The translations under genes and the position numbers were made by a program. Shown here piece after piece: positions 28,832 through 38,068 of a stretch of 64,000 bases of DNA. A model generated the notes under the pieces. It made no database searches. It had not been told where the DNA came from and saw nothing but the letters and a program-made list of their open reading frames with translations. The stretch lies in contig ADNK01001596.1 in the NCBI GenBank assembly GCA_000320545.1, positions 1 through 64,000 on the forward strand, read 5' to 3'. The stretch comes from Bigelowiella natans CCMP2755 (taxonomy: Eukaryota > Cercozoa > Chlorarachniophyceae). Position 1 is the first letter of the stretch. Each line of letters opens with the position of its first letter.

Positions 28832-31800
28832 GGATTGCATGAATGGTTTGCCGCCTCCTGAAGAATGCCGCAAGATGCATCCAGGGAAGAACCTGCGCCA
28901 GACAGCGGAGATCCTCGAGCGGACTCCGCCGAACGATGACCTAACGGTGGAGCAGGGGCGGGAACATGTGAAGCATTTGCTCGATGCGAAATGCAAAAGC
29001 ATTGCCGTGCCGAGATCTTCTCCTTCTCCGCACATGCGCCCTGTGCGCCTGCGACTCAAAGAGGGGTACGAGGATGTCATTGTCAATGTGCCTCCTCGCC
29101 CGAGGCCGGACCGCGACTGGGACCGGATCGAGAACCAGGTTGCGGAGTGGGAGCGCCAAGGGAAAGTGGTCCCCACCACTTCTGCCTGGAATGCCCCGCA
29201 CGTCGTCGCCGCTAAGTCTGCACCCCCTCATTTTGGACTAGCGCAAGATCACAGGAGAGTCAACAAAGTGTTGGCACCTGCAAAGTTCCCGCTTCACCGG
29301 ATCGATCTCATCGTCGACGATCAGGCGCGGAAAAAGATTGAATCTGTTCTGGATCAGATGGAGGCACACATGCAGACGCCGGTCCACAAGAGGGACCAGT
29401 TCATGCTCGCCTTCAGTGCTAGGAAGGGCAAGCACATGTTCACTGTGCTGCCCCACGGGATGAAGGTGTCGGGGGACCTGCACACGCAGCGGAAGTTCGA
29501 GATCCAGTCCTCCGATGGCGGTTCCGTCCTCCTGTGGCATTTCACATTTTCACATGTTGATGATGACGCAGCAGGTGCAGACACGGTTGCAGCACACACT
29601 TTCATCATGCAGTGCATGTTGGACAGGTTCCTGAAATTCGGGACAGTGATCCGTCCGGAGAAGTGCGAGTGGCTGAAAAAGGAAGTTGTGCATTTGGGTC
29701 ATTCAGTTGGCGACGGTGTTGTGCGCCCTGACCCTGAGAGCCTTGCCGCGTTTGACAGTCTTCCTGAACGCCCCCTGAACCACAAGGAGTTGCGTCGGTT
29801 CCTCGGCATGGCCCAGTGGCACCTCAAGCGCTTCGCCCCCGAATGTGCAGAGTGTGCGGCCGTCCTGTCCTCCACCTGCAACAGAAAGCCTGACTCGGAA
29901 AGTCCTCTCGCGGAAACGTGGAACGCAGCCTGCCAGTCGGCGCATGATGGGATCATCGCCATGTGCAAGTCTGACCTTCAGAACAAAGCATTCGACAAAT
30001 CCTGCCAGTCCTCGCAGGTCTGGTTTGACTGGAGCAAGTCAGGTGTCAGTGCGGTGCTGGTGCAAGATGGTGAGGTGGTCAGGGCACATGGGCGAGCCTG
30101 CAATCCTGCAGAATCTCGCTGCTCCCCCACCAAAGGCGAACTCCTCGCTTTCACCGAAGCCCAGCTCCACTTCCGTCCCCAGCTCCTCAGTCTGGATGGC
30201 TTCCTGATGGTGACGGATCACCGACCGCTCCTAGGTGTCATTGAGAAATTGGATTTGGACAATGAAAACCTTGCCTCCCTCAGGGTTGAAACTGAGGAGT
30301 TCAGGGACAGGCGGACGCTGGTGCATGTCAAGGGCGACTCCAATCTGTCGGACATCTGGTCAAGGATGTGGCCAAGTGAGACGACAGAAGAGGGCTCCCT
30401 GACCAATGTGGTTTGCAGCATCACCCTTGAGGGGGGCGATTTCAAGCTGCGGAGCGAGGACCGTCGGGATCTCAGCGAGCGGAGAGAGAAATGTGGGTTG
30501 GTGCACCAAGTCTCTGATGCGCACGCTGAGGTCACAACTGAAGACACGCAGAGGACACACGTGCCTGCTCGCAGTCGCCGTTCTCTGCTCTGCAGTCTCC
30601 ATCTCCCTGATCATCAGGGGGAGCACACTCTCATCCGCAGGCTCCAGCCTCACTGCATTCCTAACAAGCAGGAATGCGTGCGGGAGTTTCTGAAGCACTG
30701 CACCTGTTGCACCTCTGAGCCGCAGACACTTCTCCGCCGCGAGTCCCCCAAGTCCAAGCAACAGTCTGTTGTCCAAGCGGACAAGCACTTGGACGTGGTG
30801 CAACTAGACGTGTGCTCTTGTGGGGACCAGAACCACCTCACGTTTGCGGATGTCAAAACGAAGAGGGCATGGGTCAGGAAGCTGCTCAAGAAGGGCGCCG
30901 CGAAAAAGAACAAGGGCGCCCACAAACGCAAAACACTGGAACAGTGTGTGATCTGGGAGTCCAGCTTGGGCCAGACACCCAAGCAGTTGCGGATGGACAA
31001 TGAGGATGCGTTGATCGCTGTTCCTCACAAGAACATCCGCGCTCACCCGGCTTGCCGTCCCCAGAACAATGGCATCATGGAGAGGGCTCATCAGGAGATT
31101 GCACGTCTGTGCAGGTCGATGAATTCGACCCCTGATGAAGCATGCAAGTGCCTCCGTGTCAACTTGGAACCCCTCAAGCCTGCATTTGAAGCTGGGGGAG
31201 GCGAGGAGCACAAGATGAAATGTGGGCTAGCTTCAAAGCAAGCTCAGCCGTCAGCCAACATTGCCACGGCGTCGGCACATGACGGTAGGACTCTCGAACC
31301 GGGAAGCTTGGTGCTCGTCAAAGTGCACTCCCGCTCCCGGAAGAAAAGCGATCCTGCATGGGCAGGACCGTTTGAGGTGCAGAGTCGTGCCTCCACCAAG
31401 TCACACTTCCTGAAGCGCAATGACAGGCTGTCTCACCGTCATTTCGACGATGTGAAACCGTTCTCCTTGGCCGACGAGACTTTCAAAGACTCCAAGGTGA
31501 ACCCTGTTGCATTCGAAAAAGGGAAAAGCTGCTCAGGTGAGATGCCAAAGAGCTTCGACGTGAAGTGTGAGAACCTGAATGCGGACTGCTCCGGGGACTG
31601 GAAAGGCAAGACCGTGTGGTTGGGACATCCGGGAGGGGAAGAGCTTGAACGAGTTGTGTCCAAGTTGAAGCTACGAGGCTTCAAGTCAGCCGTGCTCGTC
31701 GTCCCCGAAGTTCCCTTCCGTGATTGGTGTGCCACGTTGGAGGGCATTCGGAACGCCCGTTGGCACGGAGTAGAGCCTGGAGATGAACACCAGTTTTGGG

Positions 31801-31874
31801 TGGACTCTTCGAGCCGCCCCCACTGCAAGCCCCCTGTTGCTTGGTGGGTTGTGAGGATGGCTGGCAAAGGGTGA
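28740..31874 (+). CDS. E3 Pol: RT, RNase H, integrase, extra C-terminal domain
   Basis: The frame encodes 1,044 residues without an obvious own start, so it is probably made by frameshifting from Gag-protease. RT shows SAWNAPHVV, LPHGMKVSGD and the active site HVDD (29553-29564), where E2 has YVDD. RNase H has VWFDWSKSG, SPTKGELLAF and VTDHRPLLG. Integrase has D-D-E in VQLDVCSCG, LRMDNEDAL and GIMERAHQE. The last 95 or so residues (31590-31874) align with the end of E2: LGHPG, ERV, VPEVPF, WHGVEP, FWV, WWVV. The change of Tyr to His at the RT active site makes activity uncertain. Confidence 0.88.
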   Translation: MLLPVSALSRRVQQPMIKASEWKSVGNIGAEDCMNGLPPPEECRKMHPGKNLRQTAEILERTPPNDDLTVEQGREHVKHLLDAKCKSIAVPRSSPSPHMRPVRLRLKEGYEDVIVNVPPRPRPDRDWDRIENQVAEWERQGKVVPTTSAWNAPHVVAAKSAPPHFGLAQDHRRVNKVLAPAKFPLHRIDLIVDDQARKKIESVLDQMEAHMQTPVHKRDQFMLAFSARKGKHMFTVLPHGMKVSGDLHTQRKFEIQSSDGGSVLLWHFTFSHVDDDAAGADTVAAHTFIMQCMLDRFLKFGTVIRPEKCEWLKKEVVHLGHSVGDGVVRPDPESLAAFDSLPERPLNHKELRRFLGMAQWHLKRFAPECAECAAVLSSTCNRKPDSESPLAETWNAACQSAHDGIIAMCKSDLQNKAFDKSCQSSQVWFDWSKSGVSAVLVQDGEVVRAHGRACNPAESRCSPTKGELLAFTEAQLHFRPQLLSLDGFLMVTDHRPLLGVIEKLDLDNENLASLRVETEEFRDRRTLVHVKGDSNLSDIWSRMWPSETTEEGSLTNVVCSITLEGGDFKLRSEDRRDLSERREKCGLVHQVSDAHAEVTTEDTQRTHVPARSRRSLLCSLHLPDHQGEHTLIRRLQPHCIPNKQECVREFLKHCTCCTSEPQTLLRRESPKSKQQSVVQADKHLDVVQLDVCSCGDQNHLTFADVKTKRAWVRKLLKKGAAKKNKGAHKRKTLEQCVIWESSLGQTPKQLRMDNEDALIAVPHKNIRAHPACRPQNNGIMERAHQEIARLCRSMNSTPDEACKCLRVNLEPLKPAFEAGGGEEHKMKCGLASKQAQPSANIATASAHDGRTLEPGSLVLVKVHSRSRKKSDPAWAGPFEVQSRASTKSHFLKRNDRLSHRHFDDVKPFSLADETFKDSKVNPVAFEKGKSCSGEMPKSFDVKCENLNADCSGDWKGKTVWLGHPGGEELERVVSKLKLRGFKSAVLVVPEVPFRDWCATLEGIRNARWHGVEPGDEHQFWVDSSSRPHCKPPVAWWVVRMAGKG

Positions 31875-31881
31875 ATTCGCG

Positions 31882-31892
31882 TCTGGGGGAGG
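31882..31892 (+). other. E3 polypurine tract
   Basis: CTGGGGGAGG directly precedes the 3' LTR and is the counterpart of the E2 tract. Confidence 0.75.
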
Positions 31893-32406
31893 TGATGTGC
31901 GCCACGCTGTTGGAGCTGCGCCATTTCTCTGCTGAGACGCTCAACCCTGCAGCAAGTGAGCAGCAGCAAGCTCAATCCTTTGGCTAGACAAGTTGCAATC
32001 CAAACATCCTTCCACATGGATGCAGCTCAGCTTCAAGGACATCGATCCTTGAAGCACAGTTTGGTCATCAGACATTGGTTTGGATGTGGCTCCAGTCATC
32101 AGCGCAGACGCAATCCACCGGGAGCTAGTGCTCCGTGGATGTGGTCAGCACAGTGCAGTTGGCACGATGTGGTGACGACAATCCTCTGACGGGATGTCGT
32201 GGTCCTTGTCGCAAGGAACAATGTCGCGATCAGCGCCCTTGCGACAGCACATCATGTTGACACGTGCTGACAGCCGAAGCTTCTCGAAAGCTTCGGGAAA
32301 CAATTCGGAACATCAATTTGCGCGCCAAATGCTGTCAATGCGCAAACATGCAACGGAAGCAAATCGTGATTGGAATTGAAATGGACAAGTGCCTTCGCGC
32401 ATTGCA
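31893..32406 (+). repeat. E3 3' LTR
   Basis: 514 bp, ends GCGCATTGCA. About 11 transitions separate it from the 5' LTR. It is followed by CATT, the target-site duplication, and by the continuing minisatellite. Confidence 0.88.
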
Positions 32407-32512
32407 CATTGCAGCAGCAGCAGCAGCAGCAGTGGTCATTGTGGTGCTGCGTGTGGTGCTGACGTGCATGCATTGCAGCAGCAGCAGCAGCAGCAGTGGT
32501 GGTCATTGAAAG
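32407..32512 (+). repeat. CAG-cored minisatellite, right part
   Basis: It continues the array cut by E3: CATTGCAGCAG..., GTGGTCATTGTGGTGCTGC, and a further GACGTGCATGCATTG unit with a second CAG run, ending near 32512. Confidence 0.9.
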
Positions 32513-32922
32513 TTGCATTCAATCAACAGTTTCCGGTGGTGCGAATTCGTCCCAATGGTGGAAGGTGGGATCACGGTTGCCCTCGTCACACGAGCAGTCA
32601 ACAAAATGTTTTTCACAGGCGCGAGATTGTCCACCCCCCTGACTGTGTTCCTGATGTGCCCAATGTGCTTCCCGCCATGATGACAATTGACCGACTTTCC
32701 ATCAGGTGCATTGTGATTGTCCACGATGCGCAAACTCACCAACGAACCGCCAATTGGTGGGTCACGCAAACCAGTTTTGTCATCCTTCTTGATCCAGACA
32801 GTGGCAGTGTGAGCATGAGTTGCCACGGTGCTCGCATCAGCAGTGTTGGTGCCAACTCTCTTGATTTCTGTGGGCTTCATTTTTTTGGGCTTGCAAACGT
32901 TCAGCGAACTTTGTTTGATTTC
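32506..32922 (-). CDS. Hypothetical protein or gene fragment
   Basis: An open frame of about 139 residues from ATG 32922 (MGEIKQSS...) runs to a stop next to the minisatellite. It is basic, with no recognised domain. Composition is not that of the neighbouring low-complexity DNA, and the segment TATVWIKKDDKTGLRDPP reads like real protein, so I keep it with low confidence. It may be a degraded part of a mobile element that also included ORF A. Confidence 0.3.
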
Positions 32923-33119
32923 TCCCATGGTCTGAACACACACGTGTGAACATCATGAACCCCATGAACACATGAAAACCCAATCACCTTCCGTTCATTG
33001 ACGACAGACGATGCCTTCCTGACGGGGTCCATGCCACTGTCGCCCTGTGGCATGCCACCAAAAATCAATTTCACTCAAATGGTCCTTGACCACCAAAACA
33101 CATGCACCACGCAACAATG

Positions 33120-33557
33120 TGCACACCAGACGTCAGAGGGCGAGGACCACTTGATTTGTGACACCTCAAGAGATGCAGAAGGGGGGTCTGATGTGGGCTT
33201 GGTGATGCAAGGGTCGGCCATTGTTTGCATTTCAAGGCTCCCGTGTTTGCTTTTTGAAACTGTCACTTTGAAATTGCGTGTTTTTTTTTTGGTGAAATTG
33301 CGCATTGACACTCGTTGATGAATGAAATTGATCTTTTCCGAAAACACCCAATTCCAACCCCAATGATGCACATGAATGTGGGGCATTTCGTCCAAAATTG
33401 CCATCGGACGAATGAGTCCCATCGGACGATCAATTGGACTGGTGAGAGTTCTGTTGACTGCATCGATCGCACCCCCAACAAGATCTCGTCCAGATGTGCG
33501 GAACAAGGTCCCTCGCTGCTCGTTGATGAATGCACAGGGGAGGTTGGCCCAAGACAC
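33120..33557 (-). pseudogene. Possible coding remnant
   Basis: The minus-strand frame includes WANLPCAFINEQRGTLFR and GGAIDAVNRTL, which read like part of a folded domain. It is interrupted upstream by frame changes and has no clear start or end. The 40-bp repeat arm 33401-33440 lies inside it. It was not recognised as a known family. Confidence 0.3.
33401..33440 (-). repeat. Right arm of a 40-bp imperfect inverted repeat
   Basis: Reverse complement of 18838-18877, 36 of 40 identical, all differences transitions. See the left arm. Confidence 0.6.
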
Positions 33558-34279
33558 GGATGAAAATTGACAACACTTTGACTCCGGAAGTGTGGCTCTG
33601 TTTCACATCGGAGTTGAACCAGCGCAAAGAGCACATTTTTTTCTGGGCAAGCACGTGGAGCTTTCATGCTCAAAGCACAGTGGGCATGTGTGCATGTGTT
33701 GAGAAAGATGTGGAGGTTTCTGTCAAACATTCTTTCACGTGGTGAGTTTGGGACAAACGACAAGCCTGAATGAACAATGTTTGGGAACATTGGCCAAAAG
33801 GAACCACGTTGTTTTGTCTTTGTTCAGGTGAAAATCGCATTGCATTCAAACTGAGCGGCCATCCGGGCGACAAATGGCAACGTGTGACTCGTCACATGGG
33901 CTCACTGCCTCGTGTGAGCTTTCAGGACCTTGAAGGGGGAGCCAGTTTGCATGGGCGGTTTTCCCTTCAATTTTGTCCATTTCACCGACCATCCACAACG
34001 AATCGTTGCATGCCCCCCTCCTGTGACCACGTTTCTGGGCATGCAACTCACGTCACGTGCCCCCATGTGACCAACCAACACACGGGAACGTCAGCCTGAA
34101 CCCATGTGAACATTCTCACGTGCAAATGCAAGGTGCAACAAAGCACAACGTGCACTGCCATTTGCACTTGTGCACGTGCATGCGCGCTCACATGCACTTG
34201 GTGGTCGCAAACTGACCACAGAGTCGTCTTTTTTGTTTGCATCACTGCAGCCTCAGTTCTGATGTCGTCTGTGTTTCAG

Positions 34280-35847
34280 GGTCCAAGTGCCTCACAAGTC
34301 TTTTCGTGAAGAAGTGTGACCTGTCATCGTGGGGGGCATTGTGCGAGAAGTTTCAAGTTCCCCAGAACGACAAGTGGCTCAGTTTCGCAATCGAGTTCCA
34401 CCTTGTTGAAAACAAGATGGCTCCAGAGAAGAACAAGCGGGTCGTTCCAGACGTTGCATTGAACAGTTTCCAGAATTGTGTTGACCAATGCAAAGCAAGA
34501 CGCACGATGGAGGATGCAGAAAGAACTCAACTCAAGGGAGATGCGATCGACCTCAACGTCCTCACCGGAGTCGTCGTCGAGAAACCAGGGATCGTCGTGC
34601 AATCGAAGGGCGCAAATCAACAGGTGTGCACTTCTTTTCAAAGTTGCGAAAATGCCAGCACGTTCGAAACTCTGTGTTTTTTGTCAGGTCACGTCTTCGT
34701 TGACACTCTCATTGGAGCTTTTGACATCGGGCAGCCTTTCGACGACAAGACTCTCAACATCCACGTCAACAAGATGCACGCTGGCAAACAGCTGGATGTG
34801 GATCGCCACATTGCTGGCAACTTCACCCTCACCATTCGGTGTCTCCCTGAAAACTCCAACTCTTTCAGGGAGATCATCGGCAATTTTGGGCACGACGACG
34901 TCGACGTGCTCCATGCACACGAGCACGATCGACGTCCACAAAAGCCTGAGACCTCTTTCGCTCCGATGATTGACGCACACATCATCGCGAAGAACGGGTG
35001 TTGCGCGCATGTGGACTTGGGGAAGCGCGAGAACCTCACCATCACTTCGAGTCCAAAGGTCACCACCGTGGAAGGCAAGTCTTTCACGGTGGACAGAAAA
35101 GGCGATGTGATGGAACACCTGTGCTCCACTTTTTGCGAGGAGAGATCTGCTGTCCCAATTGCCCACGGTGGACAAGGGTTCGACGCGTGTGCACTGTTGC
35201 ACCACACACGCAACTGCACTCAGTTGAACCGTCACCGGGTGATTGCCAACTTCACCAAGGCCAAAGTCCACTCGATGACTGCCAAGGATGATCCATCTTC
35301 TCAGAAAGAGCTTTTCCAGACCAAGTTCAATGCCATCTTGACCAAGCACAGTGCCCTTCATCGTTTTGGAAATCACTGGCGTGACCTTGGCCGTTCTGAG
35401 GGGAAGTCGCCCGATGATGCCTCCGACGACGAAGAAACATCTCTGATTGAGCTCGTCAAGAAAAGTGTCAGTCCAACCAAAGGCAAAGGTGAACAACTCA
35501 CTTTGATTGTCACTCGTGCACTGGTGCATTCGCAACCCACACGTTTCTCAGGTGAGAAACGCCCACACACTTTGCGTGCCAGAGTGTCTCCTGCGAAGAA
35601 GGCCAAGACCACCAAGGCTGTGGGCAAGTCCATCAAGCGCCGCACGTCCGACCCTCCGATGTGTCACGTGTGCCAGAAGCCCATCTTGCCCAACGAGGGA
35701 CGAGAATGTGCTGAATGCAAGGACTTTGTCCACAAGGATTGCTTGACCCACAAGAGCACCGAGTTCAAGGCACGCTTCTGTTCTGAAGCGTGCAAAAAAG
35801 CTCACATCAAGATCACTCGCGATGCAGCCAAACTTTGGTCAAAATGA
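34280..35847 (+). CDS. Orphan protein with C-terminal PHD-like zinc finger
   Basis: A long frame is open from 34237 to the stop at 35847. I place the likely exon start at 34280, after an acceptor-like GTGTTTCAG; the first in-frame ATG is 34417, giving 476 residues. The middle of the protein has no recognised domain. Near the C-terminus a basic stretch (KKAKTTKAVGKSIKRR), a probable nuclear signal, is followed by C-x2-C-x10-C-x2-C-x4-H-x2-C-x13-C-x3-C (35661-35795), the Cys4-His-Cys3 order of a PHD finger. A chromatin or DNA-related role would fit. It lies beside transposons and shares their base usage, so it may be part of a mobile element. A possible 64-bp intron at 34624-34687 was rejected because it breaks the frame. 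Confidence 0.55.
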
Positions 35848-35860
35848 AAAAAAAAAAAAA
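35846..35860 (+). repeat. Poly-A run directly after a stop codon
   Basis: About 15 A bases start at the TGA stop of the PHD-like frame (35845-35847). This could be chance or the trace of a retrocopied poly-A tail. Confidence 0.4.
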
Positions 35861-37019
35861 GGTCTGCAATGGCCCATCGTGGCCCATTTCTGCACGTCTC
35901 ATCGCTTTCCTGATGAGAAAAAGCTCCATCTGCAGTCTGTTTTTCCTTTTTTGGCCACGTTGTTTCAATCTCAACTGCATGCATTTTTCAATGTGAAATC
36001 GTTCAATGTGATGTTTGCAAATGCAAATTCTCTTTGATGCATTTCAAAACGCGCTTCACTTTGCAATTTGCTGACTTGCCTCCGTTTGCTCTCGCATCTG
36101 CCATGCACACGTTTGTCACAATGTCCATCATGTTTGATTCGCTGCCCCGTTTGCACGTGTTCATTCTCATGCTGCGCTGCGTTCGCGTTTTTTCCCCGCC
36201 ATGTCATTTCGCGCAATCGCAACTTTGCCTTTTGACAGCGCTCTCAGGCATCACATTTTGCGTCGATCGTGACCATTTTTGCCTCTGAAGTGGACAACCA
36301 AGCGGTGCTGACAGTGGATTGGTGCAAAATCTCAGAAATCCGGCCAAACTAGCAAATCCGATCCTCAGCGGGACCAAAAATCAAAAGGTTTTGCCCGCTT
36401 TTCGGAGGCCGGAAATTGGCTGGAAATTGACGATTTCCGGGATGGTCTTGGTTGGTGCGCAATGTCGAAAACTTCTTGCTGAACAAACTTTGCAAGTTTG
36501 CCGGGCAATCCGTGGATTTCCAAGACGCAAGAGGTTCATGTTCACGGATGCATGCTGCATGGTTGGTGTCAATGACGATGCGCACAGCGACATCGACTCC
36601 GCGCTTTGTGGCCAGAAGCAAGTGCGCACGTGCACTTTGCCAGTCCAAACACACGTGTGTGCAATGTTGCTTTCATGCTTCTGATTCCGTGTGCAGCAAA
36701 ACCAAAGTCGATCGTGCACGGTGCTCCTTCGGGCGAAGCGACCGCACTGGCGTGGATCGGCGCTTGGACGTGGCCCTCAGGAAGTTCCTGCTCAAAGCAC
36801 ACGCTTTGCGTCGCCGCCACATTGCTGCTGGTCACACTGCTCCATCACAGCTAGCCAGCCATTGTGCCAACTTCAAAATCCTGTTGGTCTTCACCGTGCA
36901 GTTGGTCCTCACCAGAGCTTTGCACTTCGTGCATTGCAATCTTCATCATTGTCGTTTTGTTTTTGCTGCTGTGTCATCACCATTGGACCATGACCTGGAG
37001 ACTGCTGCAGTCCAGCACT

Positions 37020-37720
37020 GCTAGACTGCCCAGCTAGCTAGCTGGATCTGCTGGTCCAGACCACCAGACTGTCATCAGCAGAGATCACCCCGCTAGCTAG
37101 CAGCTAGCTAGCTGGCCCGCGATCGCCACCTGCTCTGGTGCTAGTCCACAATGAAATGCCTGTCTCTGGCTAGCTAGGTCCGGATGGACGCGTTGAGCTC
37201 CATCCAGAGCTCTGGAGTTGCAGCAGACAAGCTCTGGAGCTAGCTAGCTAGCAAGTCTAGCTAGCTAGGAGTCAAATGAGTTCGTTCGATTCCAGTCTAC
37301 TAGTGTGATTCGAATCGCATCGCAGATCGCAATCACACAACTCTGGAACTCTAGAACTCCAGCTAGCCAGGCTAGCAGGCTAGCAGGCCTAGACAGCTAG
37401 ACAGGCACACAGCTTTGTAGCTCTGAGCTACTAGACAGCCCTAGCTAGCTAGAGCTAGAGAGCTAGAGAGAGCTCCAGAATGCTAGACTAGCTAGCTAGT
37501 GGAGCATGTCAGCGCTAGAGCGTGGAGCTAGCTAGCTAGCTCTGGTGGAAACCATGGAATGGCTGAATCATCTGGACCATCGCCGTGAGCTGTTTGATCG
37601 GTCCTAGCTAGCTAGCTAGCGCTAGTGCTGTGCGCATCTAAAAATGTAGGCGTCAGCACAAAGCGGACTCATGATGCACTAGCTCTAGAGCTAGCTAGTG
37701 CTAGAGTGCACTAGTGCAGG
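37020..37720. repeat. CTAG-rich island
   Basis: About 700 bp in which CTAGCTAG, GCTAGC, TCTAGAG and AGCTCTGGAG words recur at short, irregular spacing, without a fixed repeat unit. The same composition appears in smaller islands at 4725-4800, 8460-8575, 55600-55720 and 63230-63560. Confidence 0.7.
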
Positions 37721-37929
37721 AACAATGTGTTCTTCTCACCATCTATCATCACCACTTAGCTTTTCCGATTTTAGCACAAAATCTAAAAAAGTGTCACTAA
37801 CAAATTCTAGCATGCATGCTTTTGGTTGCCAAAATTCATCATTTAGAGCGGATTTCATTGCATCATCACATGGCATGGATTGAACACTCAGCCTTGAAAT
37901 CTGTGCTACTGATCCGAATTGTACATGAG

Positions 37930-37930
<1 letters not shown>

Positions 37931-37977
<47 letters not shown>

Positions 37978-37979
37978 GA
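37931..37979. repeat. CT dinucleotide microsatellite
   Basis: About 24 CT units with one interruption, between the CTAG-rich island and the 3' end of the minus-strand coiled-coil gene. Confidence 0.95.
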
Positions 37980-38068
37980 TCTAACGTGGATATATTCATT
38001 GATTATAATAACATGTCTAAATTTCATATATAAGAATTACTGCAATTTCTTCCAATTTTTAATTTTTA

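Larger units (their letters stand above)
26370..32406 (+). mobile_element. E3: Ty3/gypsy LTR retrotransposon in the minisatellite
   Basis: The element is 6,037 bp with 514-bp LTRs at 26370-26883 and 31893-32406 and a 4-bp target-site duplication CATT (26366-26369 and 32407-32410). Deleting the element restores an exact minisatellite unit. The LTRs differ at about 11 positions, all transitions, so it is older than E2. The primer-binding site is TGGCTTCCACTC, three bases after the 5' LTR, and the purine tract CTGGGGGAGG precedes the 3' LTR. Two overlapping frames (Gag-protease and Pol) are offset by +1. Domain order and many motifs match E2. Confidence 0.93.
35848..38068. other. Intergenic, CTAG-rich island and microsatellite
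   Basis: No gene supported. A poly-A run (35846-35860) directly follows the stop of the PHD-like frame. 37020-37720 is the densest CTAG/GCTAGC island of the window. 37931-37979 is a CT dinucleotide repeat. Confidence 0.55.

Noticed and set aside
26370-32401. E3 LTRs ending five bases earlier (26878 and 32401)
   Set aside because: That end also gives CA but leaves no target-site duplication. Moving it to 26883/32406 gives CATT on both sides and restores the minisatellite unit.
34624-34687. A 64-bp GT-AG intron in the PHD-like gene
   Set aside because: Removing it shifts into a frame with a low-complexity Ser/Thr translation, while the unspliced frame continues sensibly to the zinc finger.
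8300-37700. One giant mobile element or endogenous virus covering the whole repeat-rich middle
   Set aside because: CTAG islands of the same kind also occur outside this range, no hallmark genes (capsid, packaging ATPase, DNA polymerase) are seen, and no common ends were found.
37931-37979. Microsatellites and the CAG array as a CRISPR-like array
   Set aside because: Units have no unique spacers and the genome is eukaryotic.
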